This document shows positions 57,562 through 64,000 of a DNA stretch of 64,000 nt, piece by piece. The DNA comes from Actinomadura rifamycini DSM 43936. Lineage in GTDB: Bacteria > Actinomycetota > Actinomycetes > Streptosporangiales > Streptosporangiaceae. The notes under the pieces are model-generated. The model was not told the origin of the DNA, did no database searches, and was given only the letters and a program-made list of their open reading frames with translations. The stretch is taken from positions 1 to 64,000 of the forward strand of contig NZ_AULB01000037.1 of assembly GCF_000425065.1 (NCBI RefSeq). Reading direction: 5' to 3'. A program made the translations under genes and the position numbers. Numbering within the stretch: position 1 is the stretch's first letter; every line of letters starts with the position of its first letter.

Positions 57562-58283
57562 ACGACGACCGCAGGTCCGGGCGGCCGAACCGCCGGACCG
57601 CCGACCTCCTTTTGTCCGGGTCCGCCCCGGCCGGTGAGCACACCGCACTGCGCGAACTCCTGGACGCCGCCGCGGCGCCCGCCCGTCCCGCCGATCCGGC
57701 CGGCGAGGACGCCGCCGCGGCCGCGTTCACCGCCGCCGTGCGGGCGCGGCCCGCCGCCGAACGGCCGCGGCATCCCGTCCTGCGCCGGTTCGTGACGGTC
57801 AAGGCCGTGCTGGTCGCCGTGACGATCGCCGTGTGCGGCGGCGCCGCGATCGCCGCCGGCACCGGCAACCTGCCCGGCCAGGACGAGGGCGCCGACCCGT
57901 CGCCGGCGCCGAGGCCCGCGCGCACCGAACCGGCGATGCCCGGACGGCACCCGCACCCGGCCGCCCCGCCCGCGCTGTCGAGCCCGAACGCGCGCACGTC
58001 CCCGCCGGCGACGCCGCGGCGGTCCGCCGGACGGACGCCCGAGGGCGGGCGGTCGGCGAGCGCGCGGCCGTCGGCGCGGCCGTCCGCGACGCCGGGCCGG
58101 CCCGAGCAGTCCGTGCCGTCCGCGCCGTCCTCGCCCGGCCGTCCGAAGGACCTGCCGACGGGGCGGCCCGAGAACGCGAACCCGCGGGGGCAGGAGGCGC
58201 AGGGCGGCAAGCCCCGGCAGGGCCCGCCCGCCCAGAGCGGCGGCGGGCGGCAGGACCGGGCGCCGAGCCACTCCCGCAACTGA
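57558..58283 (+). CDS. Membrane protein coupled to ECF sigma factor, possible anti-sigma factor
   Basis: 241 aa. The N-terminal cytoplasmic part (1-75) has LLLSGSAPAGEHTALRELLD, then one helix (about 79-100, VKAVLVAVTIAVCGGAAIAA) and a Pro/Ser/Arg/Gly-rich external tail. No zinc-binding HxxxCxxC motif is present. Translational coupling to the sigma gene and the topology suggest an anti-sigma role, unproven. Confidence 0.7.
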   Translation: MNDDRRSGRPNRRTADLLLSGSAPAGEHTALRELLDAAAAPARPADPAGEDAAAAAFTAAVRARPAAERPRHPVLRRFVTVKAVLVAVTIAVCGGAAIAAGTGNLPGQDEGADPSPAPRPARTEPAMPGRHPHPAAPPALSSPNARTSPPATPRRSAGRTPEGGRSASARPSARPSATPGRPEQSVPSAPSSPGRPKDLPTGRPENANPRGQEAQGGKPRQGPPAQSGGGRQDRAPSHSRN

Positions 58284-58304
58284 CGAAAAAAGTTTTGGGG
58301 AAGG

Positions 58305-58332
58305 TGTCCATGGGGCGAGGTCCCGTTCGTAG
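58305..58332 (+). promoter_or_regulatory. ECF42-type promoter candidate ahead of the DGPF gene
   Basis: TGTCCA (58305-58310), 17 bases, then CGTAG (58328-58332). The ECF42 group is described as recognising TGTCGA in the -35 region and a CGA-type -10. The site sits about 40 bases before the DGPF gene and has one mismatch in the -35. Confidence 0.5.
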
Positions 58333-58370
58333 ATAAGACGTTGGGCAACAACGACACGGGAGCGAACACC

Positions 58371-58727
58371 ATGAAGTACATGCTGCTGATCAACGCGGGT
58401 CCGGCGGACAGCGCGGAGGAGGCGGAGGCGCAGGCCGTCTGCGAGTTCTCCGACTGGCAGAAGTTCGACGAGCAGATCCAGGGCGCCGGCGTCGTCGTCG
58501 CCTCGCACGCCCTCGCCGACATGACCACCGCCACGAAGGTGCGGGTCACCGCCGACGGCGAGCGGGTCATCACCACGGACGGGCCGTTCGCCGAGGCGCG
58601 CGAGGTGCTCGGCGGGTACTACGTCATCGACGTCCCCGACCTGGACGCGGCCCTCGACTGGGCCGCCCGCTGCCCCGGGGCCCGCGACGGCTCCATCGTC
58701 GTCCGTCCGGTCACCGACGAGTACTGA
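58371..58727 (+). CDS. DGPF/YCII-domain protein
   Basis: 118 aa. KYMLLINAGPADS and ITTDGPFAEAREVLGGYYVI, with the DGPF motif, identify the family. Such proteins accompany ECF42 sigma factors in actinomycetes; their biochemical role is not established. The sigma gene starts one base after its stop (GTG at 58729), so they are one operon. Confidence 0.92.
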   Translation: MKYMLLINAGPADSAEEAEAQAVCEFSDWQKFDEQIQGAGVVVASHALADMTTATKVRVTADGERVITTDGPFAEAREVLGGYYVIDVPDLDAALDWAARCPGARDGSIVVRPVTDEY

Positions 58728-58728
58728 C

Positions 58729-59964
58729 GTGGCCGAACCGGACGCCCGGGCCTCGGTGGAGGCGGTCTTCCGGGAGGAGCGCGGCCTGCTGCTGGCCGCG
58801 CTCGTCCGGCGGTTCGGCGACCTCGACCTGGCCGAGGAGGTCACGTCGGAGGCGATCGAGGCGGCGCTCGTCCACTGGCCGGTGCACGGGGTGCCGCCGA
58901 GCCCGGGCGCGTGGCTGATGACGACGGCGCGCCGCAAGGCCGTGGACCGGCTGCGGCGGGACCAGGCGTACGCGGCGCGGCTCGCGGTCATGCAGGTCGA
59001 GGCGGAGCGGGCCGCGCCCGCTCCGCCGCCGGCCCCGGACGGCGGGCTCCCCGACGAGCGGCTCCGGCTGTTCTTCACCTGCGCGCACCCGGCGCTGGCC
59101 GCCGAGGACCGGACGGCGCTCACCCTGCGCTGCCTCGCGGGCTTCACGACCCCCGAGGTCGCGCGGGCGTTCCTCGTCCCGACGGCGACGATGGCGAAGC
59201 GGATCGTCCGGGCGAAGCACCGGATCCGCGAGGCCCGCATCCCGTTCCGCGTCCCCGGCCCGGACGAGCTGCCCGCGCGGCTCCCGGGCGTCCTCCAGGT
59301 CGTCTACTCGATCTACACCGAGGGGTACGCCGCCGCCCGGTACGACCTCGCGGCGGAGGCGGTGCGGCTGGCCCGCATCCTGCGGCGGCTGCTGCCGGAC
59401 GAGCGCGAGACCGCGGGGCTGCTCGCGCTCGTCCTGCTCACGCACGCGCGGCGGGACGCGCGGGTCGGCGCCGACGGCGGCCTGCTCCTGCTGGACGAGC
59501 AGGACCGCTCCCGCTGGGACCGCGCGCTGATCGAGGAGGGCCGCGGCCTGGCGGAGGCCGCGCTGACCGGCGGGCCGCCCGGCCCCTACGGGGTGCAGGC
59601 GGCGATCGCCGCGCTGCACGACGAGGCCCCGGACGTCGCGTCGACCGACTGGCCGCAGATCGTCGCGCTGTACGACGTCCTGCTCGCGCTGACGCCGTCG
59701 CCGGTGGTCGCGCTGAACCGGGCGGCGGCGGTGGCGATGCGGGACGGCCCGGCGGAGGGGCTGGCGCTGCTGGACGGGCTGGCCGGGGAGCCGCGGCTGC
59801 GCGGCTACCACCCGTACGCGGCGGCCCGCGCCGACCTGCTCCGCCGCCTGGGCCGCCTCCCGGAGGCCGCCGCCGCGTACCGGGAGGCCCTCGGCCTGTG
59901 CGAGACCGACGCCGAACGCGCGCTGATCCGCCGCCTGCTCGGCGCGGTGGAGGCGTCCGGCTGA
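58729..59964 (+). CDS. ECF42-type sigma factor with C-terminal TPR-like extension
   Basis: 411 aa. Sigma regions 2 and 4 fill residues 1-180 (FREERGLLLAALVRRFGDLD, then TPEVARAFLVPTATMAKRIV). The remaining 230 residues are the long extension typical of ECF42, with helical repeats such as LNRAAAVAMRDGPAEGLALL resembling TPRs. ECF42 members lack an anti-sigma factor and are thought to be controlled through this extension. It pairs with the DGPF gene. Confidence 0.92.
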   Translation: MAEPDARASVEAVFREERGLLLAALVRRFGDLDLAEEVTSEAIEAALVHWPVHGVPPSPGAWLMTTARRKAVDRLRRDQAYAARLAVMQVEAERAAPAPPPAPDGGLPDERLRLFFTCAHPALAAEDRTALTLRCLAGFTTPEVARAFLVPTATMAKRIVRAKHRIREARIPFRVPGPDELPARLPGVLQVVYSIYTEGYAAARYDLAAEAVRLARILRRLLPDERETAGLLALVLLTHARRDARVGADGGLLLLDEQDRSRWDRALIEEGRGLAEAALTGGPPGPYGVQAAIAALHDEAPDVASTDWPQIVALYDVLLALTPSPVVALNRAAAVAMRDGPAEGLALLDGLAGEPRLRGYHPYAAARADLLRRLGRLPEAAAAYREALGLCETDAERALIRRLLGAVEASG

Positions 59965-60032
59965 AAAAGGGGGAGGCGCGGGCCCGGACGGTCCTGCTAG
60001 CGTCGGGCCCGGCGAAAGGAGGAGGTGAGTCG

Positions 60033-60098
60033 ATGACCGTCGTGCGTGCCGCCGTGCGCGGCTTCCGAGTCGTCCTCACTTCCCGGGCCGCGGCCTGA
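60033..60098 (+). CDS. 21-aa leader peptide ahead of the methyltransferase-GNAT fusion
   Basis: MTVVRAAVRGFRVVLTSR followed by three Ala and TGA. The ribosome site AAAGGAGGAGGTGAG is unusually strong, so the short ORF is surely translated. Its TGA lies at the base of a CGGCCTG/CAGGCCG hairpin followed by a pyrimidine-rich run. Like the leader at 44344 it contains a Thr-Ser-Arg near its end. Confidence 0.6.
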   Translation: MTVVRAAVRGFRVVLTSRAAA

Positions 60099-60107
60099 CG
60101 CAGGCCG
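60091..60107 (+). terminator. Hairpin overlapping the leader-peptide stop codon
   Basis: CGGCCTG-ACG-CAGGCCG, with outer GGGCCG/CCGGCCC pairing, then CCCCTTTCCTTTC. It could act as an intrinsic terminator prevented or allowed by the ribosome on the leader. Confidence 0.5.
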
Positions 60108-60138
60108 CCCGGCCCCCTTTCCTTTCGAGGTTTTCCAG

Positions 60139-61404
60139 TTGTCTTCGCACCACATCATCGAGGCGGCGTTCGCCTTGCATCACGGGCTGCCCAGGCAGGG
60201 CCCCGGTTCCGACGCCACCACCCGCCGGCTGCTGGCCCTGGCCGGTCCGCTGCCGGACGCGCCGCGCGCGCTCGACGCGGGCAGCGGCCCCGGCCGGTCC
60301 GCGCTGCTGCTGGCGGCGGAGGCGGGCGCGCGGGTCGACGCCGTCGACCTGCACGAGCCGTTCCTCGCGGAGCTGCTCGCCGCCGCGCGGCGGCGCGGCC
60401 TGCACGACCGGATCCGCGCGATGCGCTGCTCCATGGACCGGCTCCCGTTCCCCGACCGGACCTACGACCTGGTCTGGAGCGAGGGCGCGGTCTACAACAT
60501 CGGCCTGGACGCCGGGCTGCGCGGGTGGCGGCGGCTGCTCGCGCCGGGCGGCGTCCTGGTCCTCACCGAGATCGAATGGGCCACCGCGTCGCCGTCGGAG
60601 GAGGCCCGCGCCTTCTGGGACCGGGTGTACCCGGTCCGCACCCCGGCGGAGAACGCCGCTGCGGCGCGGGCCGCCGGGTACGAGGTCGTCGCGCACCTGC
60701 CGCTGCCGGACGCCGACTGGTGGGACGAGTACTACACGCCGCTGGAGGAGCGGCTCGCGGCCGCCGATCCGGACCGGCCCGGCATGGCCGAGGCGGCGGC
60801 GGCCGCCCGGGAGGAGATCGCGCTGCGCAGGGCGCACGGCGGCGACTACCGGTACGCCGGGTACGTCCTGCGGCCCGTCCCCGGCGAGCCCGCCGGGGCG
60901 CCCGCCTGGACGATCCGCGCGGAGGCGCCCGCCGACACGGCGGGCATCCGGGAGGTCCTGCTCGCGGCGTTCCCCACGCCGGAGGAGGCCGACCTGGTGG
61001 ACGCGCTGCGCGCCGACCCGGCGTGGATCCCCGGGCTGTCGCTGGTCGCCGAGACGCCGGACGGCCGCCTGGCCGGGTACTCGCTGCTGACGCGGTGCCG
61101 CGTCGGCGGGGAGCCCGCGCTGGCGCTCGGGCCGGTCGCGGTGCGGCCGGACCTGCAGCGGACGGGCGCCGGCGCGGCCGCCGTCCGGGCGGGGCTGGAG
61201 GCGGCGCGGGCGCGGGGCGAGAACCTGGTGCTGGTGCTCGGGCATCCCGAGTACTACCCCCGGTTCGGCTTCGAGCCCGCGTCGGGCTTCGGGATCCGCG
61301 CCCCGTTCGAGGTGCCGGACGAGGCGATGATGGCGCTCGCGCTGGACGCGTCCCGTCCGGTGCCGGCCGGCGTCATCGCGTACGCGCCGCCGTTCGGTGT
61401 GTGA
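60139..61404 (+). CDS. Fusion of SAM-dependent methyltransferase and GNAT acetyltransferase
   Basis: 421 aa from TTG at 60139 (GAGG 8 bases upstream). Residues about 1-245 are a class I methyltransferase: LDAGSGPGRSALLL, VDAVDLHEPF, RLPFPDRTYDLVWSEG and LLAPGGVLVL. Residues about 255-421 are a GNAT domain of the YhbS type: VAVRPDLQRTGAGAAAVRAG for acetyl-CoA binding and YYPRFGFEPASGFGI. One chain could thus both methylate and acetylate small amine-bearing compounds. Substrates are unknown. It lies behind a leader peptide and hairpin. Confidence 0.85.
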   Translation: MSSHHIIEAAFALHHGLPRQGPGSDATTRRLLALAGPLPDAPRALDAGSGPGRSALLLAAEAGARVDAVDLHEPFLAELLAAARRRGLHDRIRAMRCSMDRLPFPDRTYDLVWSEGAVYNIGLDAGLRGWRRLLAPGGVLVLTEIEWATASPSEEARAFWDRVYPVRTPAENAAAARAAGYEVVAHLPLPDADWWDEYYTPLEERLAAADPDRPGMAEAAAAAREEIALRRAHGGDYRYAGYVLRPVPGEPAGAPAWTIRAEAPADTAGIREVLLAAFPTPEEADLVDALRADPAWIPGLSLVAETPDGRLAGYSLLTRCRVGGEPALALGPVAVRPDLQRTGAGAAAVRAGLEAARARGENLVLVLGHPEYYPRFGFEPASGFGIRAPFEVPDEAMMALALDASRPVPAGVIAYAPPFGV

Positions 61405-61421
61405 CGGCGCCGAGCTGAGCG

Positions 61422-61461
61422 GCCCCGGGCGGCGGACCGGAAACGGCCCGCCGCCCGGGGC
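61422..61461. terminator. Bidirectional terminator between convergent genes
   Basis: GCCCCGGGCGGCGG (61422-61435) and CCGCCGCCCGGGGC (61448-61461), a perfect 14-bp stem between the fusion gene's stop (61404) and the stop of the convergent gene (61462). Confidence 0.75.
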
Positions 61462-62676
61462 TCAGCCCGCGACGGTTCCGGGCAGCACCTGCTCGGTGAG
61501 GAGGCGGCGGAGGCGGTCGCGCCGGTCGGGACCGGTGAGCACGCCGTCCAGGATCCGGTGGCCGTGGTGGTAGCCGAGGACGTAGACGCCCATCGCGGGC
61601 GCGTGCAGGGACGGGACGAGCGCGGCCGTCTCGGCGTCGTCGAGCAGGGCCCATCGGGACAGGTAGGCGGCGGTCTCCGCGTCCGGGCGTCCCTCGTCGG
61701 CGAGGAGGGCCGCGTTCGCCCACGCGCCCCACAGCAGGTTCACCGCGCGGTGGACGGCGGCGAAGTCGCTGCCGTCGGGCCGGATTCCGAGGGCCGCGAG
61801 GACGTGCTCCTCCAGCCACGCCTGCGCCGCCCCGCCGGGGAAGACCACCTCCTGGGCGTGCAGCCCGAGGCCCTCGCTGACGACGAACGACGGCGCGATC
61901 ATGAACCGGACGCGCTGCTCGGGCCGGCCGCCGCCGATGAGGTGGACCTCCTTCAGCAGCGACTCGGCGATGTGCCCCGGGTGGCCCTCGTGGGCGACGA
62001 CGTAGAGCAGGTCCGCGAGGTTGAACGGCAGGTCGCGGTTCACGAAGATCGTCGACCGCGGCCCGCCGTCGTGGTGCCCGGCGGCCCGGTAGCGGACGCC
62101 CGACGCGAGCCGGCAGTCGACCTCCTCGGGCGGCAGCGGGACGAGCGCGGCGGTGCGGGCGCGGCATTCGGCGTCGGCCCGCAGCACGAGTCCGGGCAGC
62201 AGGTGCATCCGGTCGGGCGGCAGCGCGTGCGCGGCCCGCCAGGCGTGCAGGCGGTCGGCGAGGCTCCCGGGCCGGGCGGGCAGCGCCGCGTCCAGCAGGT
62301 CGTGCGCCTCCGCGAAGGACGACTCGGGCACCGGGGACGCGTCGACGCCGAGGCATGCGCGGGCGTACTCGGGCAGCGGCGTCCGGTCCCCGGCGAGGCG
62401 GCGGGCGACGGCCCGCAGGGCCCGGACGTGCGCGGCGAGGTAGCCGGCGCGGGCCCGGTCGCCGAACGGGAGGCCGTCCAGGAGCCGGTCGGCGTCGTCC
62501 GCGAGGCGGGCGGGGGGCGGCGGCTCCTCCCGGTCGACGGCGGCGCTCCACTCGGCGGGGCCCCGGTAGATGAGCAGGGTGCCGCTCCAGGTGTCCCGCA
62601 CCAGGCGGTCGAGGCGGAGGGCCAGGGCCGCGTAGGCGTGCTGCCATTCGTCCTCTTGCCATTCGTCCTCTTGCAT
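61462..62676 (-). CDS. DUF885-type putative metallohydrolase
   Basis: 404 aa. VAHEGHPGHIAESL is an extended HExxH-like motif (HEGHPGH) characteristic of DUF885 proteins, with SEGLGLHAQEV further on as possible third ligand. Probably a zinc hydrolase or peptidase of unknown substrate; no signal peptide. The N-terminus MQEDEWQEDEWQ is a perfect 15-bp duplication. It is divergent from a TetR gene with a strong palindrome between. Confidence 0.82.
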   Translation of the reverse strand: MQEDEWQEDEWQHAYAALALRLDRLVRDTWSGTLLIYRGPAEWSAAVDREEPPPPARLADDADRLLDGLPFGDRARAGYLAAHVRALRAVARRLAGDRTPLPEYARACLGVDASPVPESSFAEAHDLLDAALPARPGSLADRLHAWRAAHALPPDRMHLLPGLVLRADAECRARTAALVPLPPEEVDCRLASGVRYRAAGHHDGGPRSTIFVNRDLPFNLADLLYVVAHEGHPGHIAESLLKEVHLIGGGRPEQRVRFMIAPSFVVSEGLGLHAQEVVFPGGAAQAWLEEHVLAALGIRPDGSDFAAVHRAVNLLWGAWANAALLADEGRPDAETAAYLSRWALLDDAETAALVPSLHAPAMGVYVLGYHHGHRILDGVLTGPDRRDRLRRLLTEQVLPGTVAG

Positions 62677-62722
62677 GGGGGGTCCTTCCGGGCGTACGGG
62701 CGGGGAGACGCGGCCAAGCTAC

Positions 62723-62742
62723 GTGTACGGTTTTCCGTACAC
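62723..62742. promoter_or_regulatory. TetR operator candidate
   Basis: GTGTACGG-TTTT-CCGTACAC is a perfect dyad in the gap between the divergent DUF885 (start 62676) and TetR (start 62761) genes. Confidence 0.75.
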
Positions 62743-62760
62743 CGCACGGAAGGGGCGCCG

Positions 62761-63459
62761 ATGCCGGATCGCCCGGTGTGGCTGCGCGGCGAGCCGCGCC
62801 CCCGCCGGCCGCGGCTGTCGCTGGAGCGGATCGTCGCGGCGGCCGTCGGGCTCCTCGACGCCGAGGGCGTGGACGGCTTCTCGATGCGGCGCCTCGCCGC
62901 CCGGCTGGACGCCGGGACGATGTCGCTGTACGAGTACGTGGCGGCGAAGGAGGACGTGCTCGACCTCGCCCTCGACGCCGTCCTGGGCGAGATCGACCCG
63001 GGCGCGGGCGGCTCCGGCCCGGACGCCGGGGCGTGGCGGGGCGCGCTCGTCCGGCACGTGGAGCGGAGCAGGCGGGTGATGCGCGCGCACCCGTGGGTCC
63101 CGGCGCTGGTCGGGACGCGGCCGCTGCTCGGGCCGAACGCGCTCGCGGGGTCCGAGCGGGTGTTCGGGATCCTCGCGGGGGCCGGGCTCGCCGGGGACGA
63201 GCTGACGGCGGCGGCGAGCGCGGTGTCGAGTTACGTCACGGGGTTCGCCGTCACGGAGAACATGTGGCGCGCGCGGATGCGCGACCCGGCGGACGAGGCG
63301 GACCTGCGCCGCGGCACGTCCGAGTACCTCGCCGCGCGGGCGGACGCGTACCCGGTGCTGGCGGAGCACTCCCGGCCGGAGGACGCCGACTTCGACGCGG
63401 GGTTCCGGCGGGGCCTCGACATCGTGCTCGACGGGATCGCGGCGCGCACGCGCGGCTGA
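62761..63459 (+). CDS. TetR-family regulator (TetR_C_1 type)
   Basis: 232 aa. HTH at about 18-65 with LSLERIVAAAVGLLDAEGVD, MRRLAARLDAGTMSLYEYVA. The C-terminal domain is of the longer TetR/TetR_C type seen near drug-related genes. It probably represses itself and the DUF885 gene through the dyad at 62723-62742. Confidence 0.92.
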   Translation: MPDRPVWLRGEPRPRRPRLSLERIVAAAVGLLDAEGVDGFSMRRLAARLDAGTMSLYEYVAAKEDVLDLALDAVLGEIDPGAGGSGPDAGAWRGALVRHVERSRRVMRAHPWVPALVGTRPLLGPNALAGSERVFGILAGAGLAGDELTAAASAVSSYVTGFAVTENMWRARMRDPADEADLRRGTSEYLAARADAYPVLAEHSRPEDADFDAGFRRGLDIVLDGIAARTRG

Positions 63460-63475
63460 GCGCACGCGCGGGACC

Positions 63476-63506
63476 TTGACCTCAATCAATGTTGAGGTCT
63501 CAGAGT
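63476..63506 (+). promoter_or_regulatory. MerR-type promoter with 19-bp spacer
   Basis: TTGACC (63476-63481), 19-base spacer, CAGAGT (63501-63506). The dyad GACCTCAA (63478-63485)/TTGAGGTC (63492-63499) fills the spacer, the hallmark of promoters activated by MerR-family regulators that twist the DNA. Confidence 0.8.
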
Positions 63507-63611
63507 GGGGTGCGGGCCGGTCGTCCGGCCCAGTCATCTGACGGATTCCCGGCCATGGCGGGTCTCCGTAGCTTCGAGGACATCACGCAGCGCCCCGCTC
63601 AAGGAGAGAAG

Positions 63612-64000
63612 ATGACCGACACGCCGCTCCGCCTCGCGATCGTCATCGGCAGCACCCGGGAGGGCCGGTTCGGGCCCACGGTCGGCGGCTGGTTCGCCGA
63701 GCAGGCCCGGCAGCGCGACGACCTGGTCGTGGACGTGCTCGACGTCGCGGCCGCCGAACCGCCGTCGTCGCTCGGCACGCCCCCGTCCGACGGCTTCGCC
63801 CGCGCGACCGAGGTGCTCGCCGCCGCCGACGCGTACACCGTCGTGACCTGCGAGTACAACCACAGCTACCCCGGCACCCTGAAGAACATGATCGACCACC
63901 ACTTCCACGAGTGGCGCGCGAAGCCCGTCGGGTTCGTGTCGTACGGCGGGCTCACCGGCGGCAAGCTCGCCGTCGAGCACCTGCGCGGCGTCTTCGCCGA
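63612..64000 (+). CDS. NADPH-dependent FMN reductase, 5' part
   Basis: At least 129 residues, cut by the window edge. AIVIGSTREGRFGPTVGGWF is the flavodoxin-like N-terminal FMN loop; TCEYNHSYPGTLKNMIDH is the conserved YNHS(Y)PG segment of NADPH-dependent FMN/azo/quinone reductases. It makes reduced flavin or detoxifies quinones. AAGGAGAGAAG precedes the ATG. The MerR-type promoter upstream implies induction by a redox or chemical signal; the regulator is not in the window. Confidence 0.9.
   Translation, partial: MTDTPLRLAIVIGSTREGRFGPTVGGWFAEQARQRDDLVVDVLDVAAAEPPSSLGTPPSDGFARATEVLAAADAYTVVTCEYNHSYPGTLKNMIDHHFHEWRAKPVGFVSYGGLTGGKLAVEHLRGVFA

Noticed and set aside
1..64000. CRISPR array, rRNA or tRNA genes
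   Set aside because: No regularly spaced identical repeats and no recognisable rRNA or tRNA sequence was seen on reading; a covariance-model search would be decisive.

Overview
The window is chromosomal DNA of a very GC-rich actinomycete. The evidence is about 70-75% GC coding bias outside one island, many GTG starts, stop/start overlaps of the GTGA and ATGA type, several apparently leaderless genes, a bacterial proteasome activator gene (bpa), and ECF42-type and CsoR-type regulation. Family-level impressions point to the Streptosporangiales (for example Actinomadura-like), but this is inference without a database search. No rRNA, tRNA or CRISPR array was recognised.

Bases 1-7894 are a mobile island of visibly lower GC. 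It starts with the 3' end of an IS5-type transposase and a gene-poor stretch with two copies of a terminator-bearing repeat. A leftward gene set follows: a zinc-ribbon protein and a large serine recombinase (translationally coupled), a 102-aa acidic protein, a D5/P4-type helicase without a primase domain, and four proteins of unknown function. Three long inverted repeats with AT-rich loops, each with arms built of 9-10 bp tandem repeats, lie between the modules. The island's right end cuts a quinone oxidoreductase gene: only the C-terminal half remains (7895-8470), and the N-terminal half is not in the window.

Bases 8483-31800 are mostly core genes: bpa, a HAD phosphatase, serS, a methyltransferase, pheA, a glycosyltransferase/envelope cluster (13191-19376), a STAS anti-anti-sigma factor, an OmpR-type two-component system, membrane proteins, an acyl-CoA synthetase, a secreted endonuclease-like protein, a divergent extra EF-Tu preceded by a leaderless short ORF and alternative hairpins, arginine deiminase, and an ABC-F ATPase that seems to start at CTG behind a palindrome-flanked promoter.

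Bases 31125-39613 hold an anti-sigma-type ATPase, a PAS/GAF histidine kinase, a TPP-riboswitch-controlled transporter of the CytX type, a rhodanese, an SSI-like lipoprotein, a Tat-exported M28 peptidase and an enoyl-CoA hydratase with a divergent TetR regulator. Bases 39794-43520 are an accessory-looking cassette: two paralogous HTH plus degenerate PLD-like proteins sharing a promoter motif, a NUDIX hydrolase, an HD-domain protein, a double GntR regulator and a small unknown protein.

Bases 43724-64000 contain an MFS exporter behind an 18-codon leader peptide and hairpins, a lectin-bearing Ser/Thr kinase, an Fpg/Nei glycosylase beside a DnaA-box cluster, a CsoR-type copper operon (copZ, secreted copper protein, copA), MarR/RidA/ene-reductase and TetR/VOC units with clear operators, TenA, an ECF sigma factor with a membrane partner, a DGPF protein with an ECF42-type sigma factor, a methyltransferase-GNAT fusion behind a second leader peptide, a DUF885-type protein with a divergent TetR, and the start of an FMN reductase under a MerR-type promoter.
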